A stretch of 64,000 nt of DNA from Hyphomicrobium_A sp963817485 (GTDB lineage Bacteria; Pseudomonadota; Alphaproteobacteria; Rhizobiales; Hyphomicrobiaceae), in NCBI GenBank assembly GCA_963817485.1, contig CAWFOR010000005.1, positions 186,001 through 250,000 on the forward strand, read 5' to 3'. A program made the position numbers and the translations under genes. Shown piece by piece: positions 1 through 9,374 of the stretch (its first letter is position 1; each line of letters opens with the position of its first letter). Under the pieces are notes generated by a model. It was not told where the DNA came from. It did no database searches and saw only the letters and a list, made by a program, of their open reading frames with translations.

Positions 1-540
1 CTCGAGTTCGACATCGTGCTGCTCGACGTGATGATGCCCGGCGAGAACGGCCTCGATCTGGCGCGCGACCTCAAGGCGACGCGCTCGATCCCCATCTGCA
101 TGCTGACCGCGCGCTCCGAGCCCGAGCATCGCATCGAAGGTCTCGAGACCGGCGTCGACGACTACATCCCCAAGCCCTTCGAGCCGCGCGAGCTGCTGCT
201 GCGCCTGCGCAACATCCTGCGCCGCGGGGCGGGCCCGACCGGCCCGCACGACGAGATCCGCATGGGGGCGAACGTGTTCCACGTCGGTCGCGGGGAATTA
301 CGCCACGGCGACGAGACGGTGAAGCTCACCGAGCGCGAGCGCGACCTCTTGCGCCTATTCGCCCAGCGCATCGGCACGCCGATCGCCCGACATGAGCTTT
401 TCGCCGAGGATTCGACCGGCAGCGACCGCGCCATCGACGTCCAGATCAACCGCCTGCGCCGCAAAATAGAGACCGACCCCTCGAACCCGGTCTACCTCCA
501 GACAGTGCGCGGCAAAGGGTATATTCTTTATTCCGATTGA
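1..540 (+). CDS. OmpR/PhoB-family response regulator (5' end outside window)
   Basis: DNA-binding response regulator of a two-component system, cut by the left edge of the window. The visible part starts inside the receiver domain: the motif LLDVMMPG carries the likely phosphoacceptor Asp (ninth visible codon), followed by the conserved TAR turn and the KPF lysine motif. A linker leads to a C-terminal winged-helix domain with the recognition-helix pattern DVQINRLRRKIE and a VRGKGY wing. It ends 34 bases before the histidine kinase on the same strand, its probable partner. The target genes cannot be told from sequence. Confidence 0.93.
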   Translation, partial: LEFDIVLLDVMMPGENGLDLARDLKATRSIPICMLTARSEPEHRIEGLETGVDDYIPKPFEPRELLLRLRNILRRGAGPTGPHDEIRMGANVFHVGRGELRHGDETVKLTERERDLLRLFAQRIGTPIARHELFAEDSTGSDRAIDVQINRLRRKIETDPSNPVYLQTVRGKGYILYSD

Positions 541-574
541 AAACCTTCGAGCTTCCGCACGAGGTCGGCTCTAA

Positions 575-2107
575 ATGCTCGCTCCCAACGACGAGCGCAT
601 GAACGCATTGCGCGCGCGGTGGCAGGGCGTGCAGCAATGGCTCGAATCCTCGTTGCGGCTTCCCCCGCAGGCGCGCGGGCAGTGGACGTGGCCGCGCCTT
701 GACGTGCCGCGCCTGCGCGGCTGGTCGACAGCCGGCGTCAACTGGTTCACCAACACCCACGCGGCCAACATGCGCCGCATCCAGGGGCTCATCTCCTCCT
801 GGCTGCCCAAGGGCCTCTACGCCCGCGCCCTCATCATCATCATCGCGCCGATCGTGGTGCTCGAAGGCGTCATCGCCTTCGTGTTCATGGAGCGCCACTG
901 GCAAGCGGTGACGCGCCGGCTGTCGGAGGCGACCGCACGCGACATCGCCGCGCTGATCGACGTCTATGACGAGTACCCGCAGAAGAACGACTACAGCCAG
1001 CTCATCGAGATGGCGCGCGACCGGCTCAAGCTATCTATGCAGATCCTGCCGCCGGGCGACCTGCCCGAGCCGCGGCCGAAGCCCTTCTTCGCGCTGCTCG
1101 ACCAGGCACTATCTGACGAGATCAGCAAGCAGGTGCGTCGCCCGTTCTGGATCGATACCGTCGGCCAGTCGAACCACGTGGAGATCCGCGTCAAGCACGC
1201 CAACGCCATCCTGCGCTTCGTCGCCACGCGCTCGCAGACCTATGCCTCCAACTCGCATATCTTCCTTTTGTGGATGATCGGCTCCTCCGTCATCCTGCTC
1301 ACCGTCGCAATCCTGTTCCTGCGCAATCAGATCCGTCCGATCCTGAGGCTCGCCGAAGCCGCCGACGCCTTCGGCAAGGGCCGCACCGTGCCGGACGATT
1401 TCCGCCCCCGCGGTGCGCGCGAGGTGCGCCAGGCGGCCACCGCCTTCCTCGAGATGCGCGACCGCATCACCACGCACGTGGAGCAGCGCACGACCATGCT
1501 TGCGGGCGTCAGTCACGACCTGCGCACGGTGCTGACGCGCTTCAAGCTGGAGCTGGCGCTGCTCGGCGACACGGACGAGACGCGATCGCTGCAGTCGGAC
1601 GTGCGCGAGATGCAAAGCATGCTCGAGGACTACCTCGCCTTCGCCAAGGGCGACGGCGGTGAGGTCTCGAAGCTCACCAATCTGCGCGAGCTCTTGCAGG
1701 AGATCCACGAGGACTCGCAGGTCTACGGCACGCCGATCGAGCTGAAGCTCAGGAAGCGGCGGCAGGACATCGTGCTGCCCTTGAAGCGGCAGGCCTTCAA
1801 GCGCGCGATCACGAACCTCGTCTCCAACGCCGTGCGCTTCGGCGACCAGGTGATCATCCGCGCCGCGGTCGAGGGCCAGTGGGTGCGCGTCGAGGTCGAC
1901 GACAACGGCCCGGGGATTCCGGCGTCAGAGCGCGCGAACGTGTTCCGTCCGTTCTACCGGCTCGACCACGCGCGCAACCAGGACGAAGGCAACACCGGCC
2001 TCGGCCTCGCGATCGCCCGCGACATAGCCAAGAGCCACGGCGGCGACATCACGCTCGGTGAGAGCTCGATGGGCGGACTGCGCGCGATCATCTCGGTACC
2101 GCTGTGA
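575..2107 (+). CDS. Membrane sensor histidine kinase, EnvZ-like
   Basis: Sensor kinase of 510 residues, partner of the upstream regulator. It has a cytoplasmic N-terminal tail of about 80 residues, TM1 near residues 86-107, a periplasmic sensor segment, and TM2 near 228-249. A HAMP linker, a dimerisation/phosphoacceptor domain with His314 in GVSHDLRT, and an ATPase domain (DDNGPGIP and GNTGLGLAIA boxes) follow. The residue after HDLRT is Val319, where most EnvZ-type kinases have Pro. An ATG at 599 is an alternative start; 575 was kept because the 5' extension is continuous. Its ligand is unknown. Confidence 0.92.
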   Translation: MLAPNDERMNALRARWQGVQQWLESSLRLPPQARGQWTWPRLDVPRLRGWSTAGVNWFTNTHAANMRRIQGLISSWLPKGLYARALIIIIAPIVVLEGVIAFVFMERHWQAVTRRLSEATARDIAALIDVYDEYPQKNDYSQLIEMARDRLKLSMQILPPGDLPEPRPKPFFALLDQALSDEISKQVRRPFWIDTVGQSNHVEIRVKHANAILRFVATRSQTYASNSHIFLLWMIGSSVILLTVAILFLRNQIRPILRLAEAADAFGKGRTVPDDFRPRGAREVRQAATAFLEMRDRITTHVEQRTTMLAGVSHDLRTVLTRFKLELALLGDTDETRSLQSDVREMQSMLEDYLAFAKGDGGEVSKLTNLRELLQEIHEDSQVYGTPIELKLRKRRQDIVLPLKRQAFKRAITNLVSNAVRFGDQVIIRAAVEGQWVRVEVDDNGPGIPASERANVFRPFYRLDHARNQDEGNTGLGLAIARDIAKSHGGDITLGESSMGGLRAIISVPL

Positions 2108-2119
2108 CCGCGGCGCCGA

Positions 2120-2791
2120 TTAGGCAGACCCCGGCGGCGGAGCCTCGGGCGCCGGCTTCGGCTCGGCCGGCGCGCTCGCGCGCTTGCAGGCAGACCTGAA
2201 GCCTTCCGCCACGTCGCACACCTTCTTCGCGAACGCATCGATCGAGTTCAGCGTCTCCTCGCCGCGGCGCAGGCGACGGTCGAGCGCCGCCATGGTGCGC
2301 GCAAGGCCGGGATCGTCGTCCTTGAGCCAGGTGCGGAACACCGACCCGTAGACGACGCCAAGCCCGGTGGCGCGGAGCTGACCCTCGAGGCCCTCGGCGC
2401 TGACGTCGGCCGCGCGCAGCATCCACGCCTGCGATTGCGAGAGAGCGCGCATGAGCGCCGGATCGAACGTCCAGGTCGCTGCGATCGAGGCGAGCGCGGG
2501 CCTGTAGGGCGCCATCACGTCGAAGCGGCTCATCACCACATCGAAGATCGCGTCGCGCGACGACTGGCCGGCGGCGCGTTTGGGCGCACGCGCGAGCACC
2601 TCGTCGTCGACGGCGCGCACGAACGCGGCGACGATCTCGGCCTTTGAATTGAAGTCGCGGCGCACCTCGTTGAGGTTAACGTCGGCGGCCTTGGCGATAT
2701 CGGTGAGCGTCACGTCGCGCCAGGGGCGCTCACCGGCGAGCCGCAACGCAGCGGCGACAATCCGGCCTTTGGGCGTCGAAAGATCGAGCAT
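2120..2791 (-). CDS. TetR-family transcriptional regulator
   Basis: Regulator of 223 residues with an N-terminal helix-turn-helix (about residues 8-55; LTDIAKAADVNLNEVRRDF) typical of TetR, and a helical C-terminal half that would bind ligand or dimerise. The C-terminus is Pro/Ala-rich and low in complexity. The start at 2791 is chosen because GGAAAGGAGG lies directly upstream; an upstream extension in the same frame lacks such a site. The gene converges on the histidine kinase with a 12-base gap. The ligand and target are not evident. Confidence 0.85.
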   Translation of the reverse strand: MLDLSTPKGRIVAAALRLAGERPWRDVTLTDIAKAADVNLNEVRRDFNSKAEIVAAFVRAVDDEVLARAPKRAAGQSSRDAIFDVVMSRFDVMAPYRPALASIAATWTFDPALMRALSQSQAWMLRAADVSAEGLEGQLRATGLGVVYGSVFRTWLKDDDPGLARTMAALDRRLRRGEETLNSIDAFAKKVCDVAEGFRSACKRASAPAEPKPAPEAPPPGSA

Positions 2792-3164
2792 GGGCGCCTC
2801 CTTTCCGATGTGAAAGAGGTAGGCGTCCAATGCGTGAAATGAAAGGCGGGAACAAGCTCCCGAAACGCCATCACATACCGACACGATCGCGTGAGGGAAG
2901 CGTTCGTCCGTTGCCTGCATTGCTACGATATATCATAACTTTGCACATGGGAGTTGCCTTATGGGGCACCCCCGGCAGGGCGAATTTCCAAACCGTTCGT
3001 CCTGCCGATCAACGGAGCGACAAGCGCCGGCCTCGGGACCCTCCTCCTTGGTACCAGCCGCGCCCCTGGAGCCTCCACAAAGACCTGGGCCCCGCCGGGG
3101 CGAATGCCCGCTCAGGTTCTGAACGCGACGCGCGGCCGTGAACGGCTCTCGAGCGGTGCTCCGC
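2792..3164. other. Gene-poor interval between TetR regulator and proC
   Basis: About 370 bases with no convincing gene. The part next to 2791 must hold the promoter of the TetR-type gene. The rest contains only short open frames without ribosome sites or protein-like composition. No tRNA, terminator with a U tract, or repeat was recognised. Confidence 0.5.
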
Positions 3165-3989
3165 TCACCTTGCCAGTTCGCGGCCGCGCTTCGTTGCGGC
3201 GGCGACTGCCGCTTCCAGAAGCTTCTTGAGGCCATCGGGGCCTCCCAGGATCTCCAGTGCTGCGGCCGTGGTGCCGCCGGGCGAGGTCACGTTCTTGCGC
3301 AGCGTGGCGGCGTCGAGATCGGAATGCTCGAGCAGCGCCGCAGAGCCGATGACGGTATGGCGCGCCAAGCGCTCGGCAAGCTCGGCGTCGAGGCCCGCGG
3401 CGCGCCCCGCTTCGGCGAGGCACTCGACCAAGAGAAAGACATAGGCCGGCCCGGAGCCGGACACGGCCGTCACCGGATCGAGCAGCTCCTCGTCCTCGAC
3501 CCACATCACGTGGCCCCCCGCCGAGAGCAGCCGCTCGGCAAGCGCATGCTGCACCGGCGTGACGGCGGCGTTTGCAATCGCCACCGTCACGCCGCGGCCG
3601 ATGGCGGCCGGCGTGTTGGGCATCGCGCGTACCACGCTCGCGCCTGCCGGCAGCTTGGCCTCGAGACCGGCGATGCGCCGTCCGGCGGCGATCGACAGAT
3701 AGAGCGTGTCGGGCCCAGCGACGCGGGCGACCTGCGGCAGCACGGTTTCCATTACCTGCGGCTTTACGGCGAGCAGGATGACCGTCGGCGGCATCGACAG
3801 CTCGTCGACTACGGGGAGCACGTCGATCCCGCTCTCGGCGAGCAGGTTGGCAGCCTCGCCCGTGGGCTCGGGGTCCTGCACGACGACGGTGCGCGGGTCG
3901 AGGCCGTGCGCGAGCAGCCGCGACAGCAGCGCTCCGCCCATTTTGCCCGCGCCGACCAGCAGCAGCGGGCCATCGAGAGTGAATCTCAT
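3165..3989 (-). CDS. proC: Pyrroline-5-carboxylate reductase
   Basis: Last enzyme of proline synthesis, reducing 1-pyrroline-5-carboxylate with NAD(P)H in the cytoplasm. The 274-residue protein starts with a Rossmann motif (LLLVGAGKMGGALL) and has the ProC signature region around TAVSGSGPAYVFLL and a C-terminal NVTSPGGTTAAAL segment, all classical. The ATG at 3989 is preferred over the TTG one codon upstream. It heads the chromosomal block with the YbjN-like, UbiK-like and lgt genes that is common in Hyphomicrobiales; the next gene upstream on the same strand is 22 bases away, so co-transcription is likely. Confidence 0.96.
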   Translation of the reverse strand: MRFTLDGPLLLVGAGKMGGALLSRLLAHGLDPRTVVVQDPEPTGEAANLLAESGIDVLPVVDELSMPPTVILLAVKPQVMETVLPQVARVAGPDTLYLSIAAGRRIAGLEAKLPAGASVVRAMPNTPAAIGRGVTVAIANAAVTPVQHALAERLLSAGGHVMWVEDEELLDPVTAVSGSGPAYVFLLVECLAEAGRAAGLDAELAERLARHTVIGSAALLEHSDLDAATLRKNVTSPGGTTAAALEILGGPDGLKKLLEAAVAAATKRGRELAR

Positions 3990-4011
3990 CAACGCAACTC
4001 GGTGGCCTATC

Positions 4012-4506
4012 TCAAGCCTGGCCCTCGGTCTCGAACATCGTCGAAACGAGCGCCTCGCGGCTCTCCTTACCCGCCCACACGACGAACTGGAAGGCTTGGT
4101 AGTAGCGCTCGCAGGCCTCGAGCGCCGCTTTCAGCATGGCTTCGCACTGGCGCGGCGTCGCCACGGAGGCGTTCAGCAGCAGCGCGTGGCGGAACATGAC
4201 GAGGCCTTCCTGGGTCCACAGGTCGAAGTGGCCGAGCCAGAGCTGCTCGTTGATCTGGGCGATCAGGCGGTACATCTCGGTCAGGCGGTTGTCGGGGACG
4301 CGGAAGTCGAAGGCGCAGGCGACGTGCAGCGCCTCGAGGTCCTCGCGCCAGTTGAGCGAGACGTGATAGTCGGTCCAGCTCCCCGCGACCACCAGGGTCA
4401 GCTCGTCGTCGTTGGTGCGGTCGCAGGCCCAGTTGTGCAGGCCCGCGATCTGCTCGACAAGGTCGATGGGGTTCGTCACGCGCTCGTAGCCGAATTCAGC
4501 CGACAT
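4012..4506 (-). CDS. YbjN-domain protein
   Basis: Cytoplasmic protein of 164 residues of the YbjN family, which has a fold like type III secretion chaperones. Characteristic features are the N-terminal helix (NPIDLVEQIAGLHNWACDR), the beta segment DELTLVVAGSWTDYHVSLNW and the C-terminal FVVWAGKESREAL helix. The biochemical role is not firmly established; in enterics YbjN affects stress and motility. The start at 4506 is the first ATG with a purine-rich site (GAGGGATC) upstream. It precedes proC and probably shares its transcript. Confidence 0.85.
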   Translation of the reverse strand: MSAEFGYERVTNPIDLVEQIAGLHNWACDRTNDDELTLVVAGSWTDYHVSLNWREDLEALHVACAFDFRVPDNRLTEMYRLIAQINEQLWLGHFDLWTQEGLVMFRHALLLNASVATPRQCEAMLKAALEACERYYQAFQFVVWAGKESREALVSTMFETEGQA

Positions 4507-4775
4507 TCTTCCAGATCCCTCTTTAGTATCTTGGGCGGAATCGCTGCCTGGCAATGCACGCGACAATAATCTAAGTGACGAAACACCTGTGCCGAGCGGC
4601 ACGAAAACAGAGGGCTCTGCGAGTCGCAAGTTTGGGCAGCCCTTCTCCACGACCAAAGCGGACGGCACGCCGCAACTGTCGATAACGAAGCAGATGATAT
4701 CAGCATCGGCGCTGTCGACCGGCACTTAGCCGGGGATAAACCTCGAGCTCCGCACCGCTTATCGAGCGTGCGTGT

Positions 4776-5042
4776 TCAGGTTGCACTGCCCGGCTTTGAG
4801 AGCCTCGCCTCGAGCTCGGCGATGCGGGCCTCGAGCCGCTCGTTTTCGGCGCGCGCCTTCTCGGCCATTGCCTTCACCGCCTCGAACTCCTCGCGCTGCA
4901 CGACATCCATCCCCTGCAGCACCCGCTCGCCCTGCGCGCGCATGATGGAGGTCACCTCGCGCTTGAGGCCATCAGCCGCCCCAGCCGCATCCGTCATCAA
5001 TTTTGCAAACTCATCGAGGAAACGGTTGGTCGTCTGCGTCAT
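4776..5042 (-). CDS. ubiK: UbiK/BMFP-family accessory protein
   Basis: Small protein of 88 residues rich in charged helix, with an N-terminal segment FLDEFAKLMTDAAGAADGL and a long C-terminal coiled coil (about residues 45-80; many Glu/Arg/Ala heptads). This is the layout of the BMFP/UbiK family. UbiK in E. coli helps the late ubiquinone-synthesis complex at the membrane; the family also includes membrane-fusogenic proteins such as Brucella BMFP, so the exact role here is inferred. GGGAG lies before the ATG. It is divergent from lgt, a familiar arrangement in this order. Confidence 0.82.
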   Translation of the reverse strand: MTQTTNRFLDEFAKLMTDAAGAADGLKREVTSIMRAQGERVLQGMDVVQREEFEAVKAMAEKARAENERLEARIAELEARLSKPGSAT

Positions 5043-5217
5043 GGATGGCTCCCGGGCTGTACGCCGTGGTCGTCTCAGACTATGGCGAGGCAGAGCCGGC
5101 CGTTCAAGGCACCGGAGCTTGGGCCGGCCTCTTTGCGGCCACCGCACTTGACAGGGGGTGGACGGTGCCGAAAACACTCGCCCGCGGGCAGACCCGCAAG
5201 CAGCGCCGGAGATCGCC

Positions 5218-6084
5218 GTGATCGCACCCTTGATTGTCGGGATTGTCGGGCTGGAGATTCCCTACCCCAACATCGATCCCGTGGCGCTGCAGCTCGGCCC
5301 CTTCGCCATCAAGTGGTATGGCCTCGCCTACCTCAGCGGGCTGTTGTTCGGCTGGCTCTACATACGCCGCCTCCTGAGCGAGCCGCGGCTGTGGGCGAAC
5401 AACACGCCCCCGTTCGAGCCGGCGAAGGTCGACGACCTGCTCCTCTATATAACCGCCGGCGTTGTGCTCGGCGGGCGCCTCGGGTTCGTGCTGTTCTACG
5501 AGCCGAGCTATTACCTCTCAAATCCGCAGGACATCATCGCGGTATGGAAAGGCGGCATGTCGTTCCATGGCGCGCTCGTCGGCTGCGCCGTCGCGGTATG
5601 GGCCTTCGCGCGCCGCTACGGCGTCAACGGCTGGAGCACCATGGATCTCGGCTGCGCGGCGGTGCCGATCGGGTTGTTCTTCGGCCGCATCGCCAATTTC
5701 ATCAACGGCGAGCTGTTCGGGCGCCCGACCTCGATGCCGTGGGGGATGGTGTTCCCCGAGGCCCAGCTCCACTACCCCGACGTCGAGCCGACGCCGCGGC
5801 ACCCGAGCCAGCTCTACGAGGCGGCGCTCGAAGGGCTCGTGCTCTTCATCGTGCTGAGGTTGCTTACGCACCATTTCGGCGCGCTGAAGCGGCCCGGCCT
5901 CGTCTCGGGCGCGTTCCTCACCGGATACGCGCTCGCGCGCTCGACCGCTGAGCTGTTCCGCGAGCCCCACTTCGCGCACGCTTTCAACGTGGGGCCCCTC
6001 ACCGCCGGCATCGTGTACTCGATCCCCATGCTGCTGGCCGGCCTCTTCATCATCTACCTGGCGCGCACGCGCACGCTCGGATGA
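5218..6084 (+). CDS. lgt: Prolipoprotein diacylglyceryl transferase
   Basis: Inner-membrane enzyme that transfers diacylglycerol from phosphatidylglycerol to the lipobox Cys of prolipoproteins. The 288-residue protein has about seven hydrophobic segments, the essential His motif (GGMSFHGALVG) and the Lgt signature GRIANFINGELFGRPT. The GTG at 5218 is chosen because a GGAG precedes it and homologues begin shortly before the IDPVALQLGPFAIKWY stretch. A longer form from GTG 5158 is possible but looks unnatural. It overlaps the next gene by four bases (ATGA), indicating translational coupling. A lipoprotein substrate is encoded nearby at 8182. Confidence 0.95.
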   Translation: MIAPLIVGIVGLEIPYPNIDPVALQLGPFAIKWYGLAYLSGLLFGWLYIRRLLSEPRLWANNTPPFEPAKVDDLLLYITAGVVLGGRLGFVLFYEPSYYLSNPQDIIAVWKGGMSFHGALVGCAVAVWAFARRYGVNGWSTMDLGCAAVPIGLFFGRIANFINGELFGRPTSMPWGMVFPEAQLHYPDVEPTPRHPSQLYEAALEGLVLFIVLRLLTHHFGALKRPGLVSGAFLTGYALARSTAELFREPHFAHAFNVGPLTAGIVYSIPMLLAGLFIIYLARTRTLG

Positions 6085-7196
6085 GCGCGGGAGAGCCCGC
6101 GAGCGAGACGACGCCGCTCGGGGCAAAGCTCGTGGCGCGGATCGAGCGAGAGGGTCCGATCAGCGTCGCCGACTACATGGACGCGTGCCTCAACGATCCA
6201 GAGCACGGCTACTACCGCAAGAGCATGGCCATCGGCCGTGGCGGCGACTTCATCACCGCGCCGGAGATAAGCCAGGCATTCGGCGAGCTGATCGGGCTCT
6301 GGTGCGCGGTGGTCTGGCAGGGGATGGGCTCGCCCCGATCGCTGCGGCTCGTCGAGCTGGGACCGGGGCGCGGCACGCTCATGCGCGATGCGCTGCGGGC
6401 CGCGCGTGCCGATCCCGCCTTTCGCGCCGCGCTCGATGTGCAGCTCATCGAGAGCAACGCGACGTTGGAAGCCATGCAGCGCGCGAGCCTCGCCGGCCTG
6501 GATGTGCCGATCGGCTGGAGTGAGGCCCTCGAGCCCGCAAGCGCGCCCGTGGCGACGATCGTCATCGCCAACGAGTTCCTCGACACCCTCCCCATCGCGC
6601 AGTGGGTGTTCGGCGACGGCGGTTGGCATCACCGCTGCGTCGGCCTCGGCGACAACGGCGAGTTGTGCTTCGTCGCCGGCGCGGAAGATCCCTCCATTGC
6701 GCAAAGGGCGCGGGACGGCGACATCCTCGAGAGCCGCGCGCCGGCCGTTGCCGAGTGGGCGGCTAAGCTCGCCGCCTGTCGCCCGCCGCTTGCCGCGCTG
6801 TTCATCGATTACGGTCATCCGCAGCCAGCTCTGGGCGATACGCTGCAGGCGGTCGCGGCCCACCGTTATGACGATCCCTTGCGCGCCCCAGGGGAGGCCG
6901 ACCTCTCCGCACAAGTCGACTTCGCGGCCGTGACTGACGCGATGCAAAGCCGCGGCCTCGCCTGCGATGGGCCGGTCGCGCAAGGACAGTTCCTCTCGTC
7001 GCTCGGCATCGTGGAGCGCGCATCCCGCCTCATGGCCGCCAATCCGGGAAAGGCCGCGACCATTGAAGCGGGCGTCGCGCGGCTGCTCGCCCCATCCGGC
7101 ATGGGCACGCGCTTCTGCGCGCTCGGCGTGAGGAGCAAAGACGTCCCGCCGCTCCCGGGCTTCGAGCCGGTGGACATCACGCGCAGCGCGCCGTAG
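6081..7196 (+). CDS. SAM-dependent methyltransferase, DUF185/MidA-NDUFAF7 family
   Basis: Protein of 371 residues of the family that includes mitochondrial NDUFAF7, an arginine methyltransferase needed for complex I assembly. The AdoMet-binding motif LVELGPGRGTLMRD is near residues 90-103, an acidic ribose-binding strand (LIESN) follows, and ANEFLDTLPI is the family signature. Whether the bacterial protein acts on a complex I subunit is inference. It is translationally coupled to lgt and followed 10 bases later by pgeF, a conserved trio in Hyphomicrobiales. Confidence 0.9.
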   Translation: MSAGEPASETTPLGAKLVARIEREGPISVADYMDACLNDPEHGYYRKSMAIGRGGDFITAPEISQAFGELIGLWCAVVWQGMGSPRSLRLVELGPGRGTLMRDALRAARADPAFRAALDVQLIESNATLEAMQRASLAGLDVPIGWSEALEPASAPVATIVIANEFLDTLPIAQWVFGDGGWHHRCVGLGDNGELCFVAGAEDPSIAQRARDGDILESRAPAVAEWAAKLAACRPPLAALFIDYGHPQPALGDTLQAVAAHRYDDPLRAPGEADLSAQVDFAAVTDAMQSRGLACDGPVAQGQFLSSLGIVERASRLMAANPGKAATIEAGVARLLAPSGMGTRFCALGVRSKDVPPLPGFEPVDITRSAP

Positions 7197-7206
7197 TGCT
7201 GCGGCC

Positions 7207-7980
7207 ATGCTGCAACCGATCGAAGCAAGCTGTCTTGCCCGCCTCCCCCGCATCCGCCACGGGTTCTTCACACGTGTGGGCGGCGTCTCGGACGGACTCT
7301 ATGCGAGCCTCAACTGCGGGCCGGGCTCGTCGGATGATGCCGCGCACGTTGCAGAGAACCGCGCCCGCGTCGCGCACCATCTGGGTGCGACAGGAGACGA
7401 CCTTGTCACGCTCTATCAGGTGCACGGCGCCACTGCCCTTTGCGTCGAAGGGCCAGTGGCCGCGCAAGGGCGCCCCAAAGCCGACGCCGTCGTGACGCGC
7501 ACGCCCGGTCTCGCCGTCGCCGTCCTGACTGCGGACTGTACGCCATTGCTGCTCGCCGACCCTGAGGCGCGCGTTGTTGCCGCCGCGCACGCAGGCTGGC
7601 GCGGGGCAGTCGCCGGCATCGTCGAGTCCGCGATCGCCGAGATGGAGCGCCAGGGCGCCCGGCGTGAGCGCATCCGCGGCGCCATCGGCCCGACCATCAG
7701 CCAAGCAGCCTATGAGGTCGGACCCGACTTCGAGGCCGAGCTGCTCAAGGGTTGCGCGGGCAACGAGAGATTTTTTCTTCGCAACAAAGCTAACGCCAAG
7801 GCCCATTTCGACCTGCCGGGATTTGTCGAGGCGCGGCTCATTGCAGCGGGTTTGGTCGAAATTGAACGGCAAAGCCCCTGCACCTACGAGAACGAATCGA
7901 TTTTTTTCAGCTTTCGGCGCTCTCAGCACCGCAAAGAGGCCGATTACGGCCGTCAAATAGCCGCCATTGTCGTGACCTAA
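7207..7980 (+). CDS. pgeF: Purine nucleoside phosphorylase / polyphenol oxidase, PgeF-YfiH family
   Basis: Protein of 257 residues with the Cu-oxidase_4 (YfiH) fold. Conserved metal-ligand motifs are visible: TADCTPLLLAD near residue 108, HAGWRG near residue 128, and the N-terminal RHGFFTRVGGVS segment. Family members were reported as multicopper-like oxidases, later as zinc-dependent purine nucleoside phosphorylases, and in E. coli as a peptidoglycan editing factor; the role here is not settled. It is the last gene of the lgt operon. Confidence 0.92.
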   Translation: MLQPIEASCLARLPRIRHGFFTRVGGVSDGLYASLNCGPGSSDDAAHVAENRARVAHHLGATGDDLVTLYQVHGATALCVEGPVAAQGRPKADAVVTRTPGLAVAVLTADCTPLLLADPEARVVAAAHAGWRGAVAGIVESAIAEMERQGARRERIRGAIGPTISQAAYEVGPDFEAELLKGCAGNERFFLRNKANAKAHFDLPGFVEARLIAAGLVEIERQSPCTYENESIFFSFRRSQHRKEADYGRQIAAIVVT

Positions 7981-8181
7981 TTGCACAATCCACAGTGATG
8001 TCCGATCATTCCCGCGGCGAACTCCATGGGGACGGGAGGATCACCGGATTCGATCTGGACGCGGCCAAGACGACTGGTTAGACGACTCCTTGAGGGGTAC
8101 CGGTTATCGAGGAGATCAGGCCGCAAGGTTCGTACGCCGGCCGCCGGAAGAAAAACAGCGGGACAACGGGGGAGCGTCGCC

Positions 8182-9246
8182 GTGACGACCTTTGATGCTG
8201 CTGCGGCTTGGCAAAACAAGAAGCCACTTGCATTGGCGCTGTGCGCGGCGCTCATGGCCTTTGGTTTAGCCGGCTGCGAGACTTATAACTCGCTGACGAG
8301 TTCGCTCTTCAGCTCTTCGAGCGACACGCCGACCGCGTCCGTCAGCCCGGCCATGCAGCCGGCGGCGATGCGACCGGCACAAGTCGCTATCGCTCCGATC
8401 ATCGGCCCGCCGGAAGCGGTGTCGAAGGATCTGCAAGCGCAGATCACGTCCGATCTGGAGCGACAGAACATCCGTGTCGCCCATTCGCCCGGTGAGCCAT
8501 CGCAGTACACGCTGCGCGGCTACATCGTCTCCTCGATGGAGAAGAAGGGCGGCAAGGCGAAGGTCTCCTACATCTGGGACGTCACCGACGGCTCGGGTAA
8601 GGGCGTCCACCGCGTCAGCGGCGAGGAGACGGCCTCGATCGGCAAGAGCAAGGATCCATGGACCGCGGTCTCCGCGACCGTGGTGCAGGCGATCAGCACC
8701 AAGACCGCGACGTCGATCGGGACGTGGCTGCCGACGCAGGGTGGCATACCTGCAGTCGCCAGCAACGGCGCGATACCGCCGTCGGGCCTCGTGCAGAACG
8801 CTGCGGCCACACAAACGGCGGCTCCGACCTATGCTTCGACGGCGCCCCCCGCCACCGCCTCTATCGGCAAGCCCGGCTCTGTTATGGCCCGCGTGCCGAG
8901 CGTGACCGGCGCCCCGGGCGATGGCAGCTCGACCTTGCGCAGCGCCCTGCAGCGTGAGCTCGCCCGCAACGGCGTCGCACTCGGGGACACGCCCTCGCCG
9001 CAGACCTACACGGTCGAAGGCAAGGTCGCGATGGGCACCGGCAAGGATGGCAAGCAGTCGATCGTCATCGACTGGAATGTCTCCGATCCCAACGGCAAGA
9101 AGCTCGGCACCGTCTCGCAGAAGAACGACGTTCCGCAGGGCTCGCTTGACGGCGCTTGGGGCAAGACCGCCGATGCTGCAGCGGCCGCCGCCGCCCAGGG
9201 CATCCTCAAGCTGCTGCCGCAGTCGCAGAAGACAAGCTCCAACTAG
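8182..9246 (+). CDS. Alanine/serine-rich outer lipoprotein of unknown function
   Basis: Predicted lipoprotein of 354 residues. The GTG start at 8182 is backed by a GGGGGAG site; it gives a short charged N-terminus, a hydrophobic stretch and a lipobox LAGC with Cys32. The mature protein has two similar halves (about residues 60-180 and 230-350), each with a YTLRGYIVSS or YTVEGKV type strand followed by a VxWDVTDGSGK or IDWNVSDPNGK segment, suggesting an internal duplication. The linker is Ala/Thr/Pro-rich. No enzyme motif is seen. It could belong to the envelope. Confidence 0.8.
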   Translation: MTTFDAAAAWQNKKPLALALCAALMAFGLAGCETYNSLTSSLFSSSSDTPTASVSPAMQPAAMRPAQVAIAPIIGPPEAVSKDLQAQITSDLERQNIRVAHSPGEPSQYTLRGYIVSSMEKKGGKAKVSYIWDVTDGSGKGVHRVSGEETASIGKSKDPWTAVSATVVQAISTKTATSIGTWLPTQGGIPAVASNGAIPPSGLVQNAAATQTAAPTYASTAPPATASIGKPGSVMARVPSVTGAPGDGSSTLRSALQRELARNGVALGDTPSPQTYTVEGKVAMGTGKDGKQSIVIDWNVSDPNGKKLGTVSQKNDVPQGSLDGAWGKTADAAAAAAAQGILKLLPQSQKTSSN

Positions 9247-9374
9247 GGGCCGACGCGGCGGGCCGAGAGGTCACGCCGCGTCAACATTCAGACACCAAAC
9301 CGGGCCCATCGCCGTTTACAGGCATGGGCCCAATTGCTAGGAAGCCCTCGGGCGAAGGCTGTGGAGGCGTTGCC

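Noticed and set aside
2820..3141. Small plus-strand gene before proC
   Set aside because: Frames are short, lack a convincing ribosome site, and have shadow-like Arg/Pro composition.
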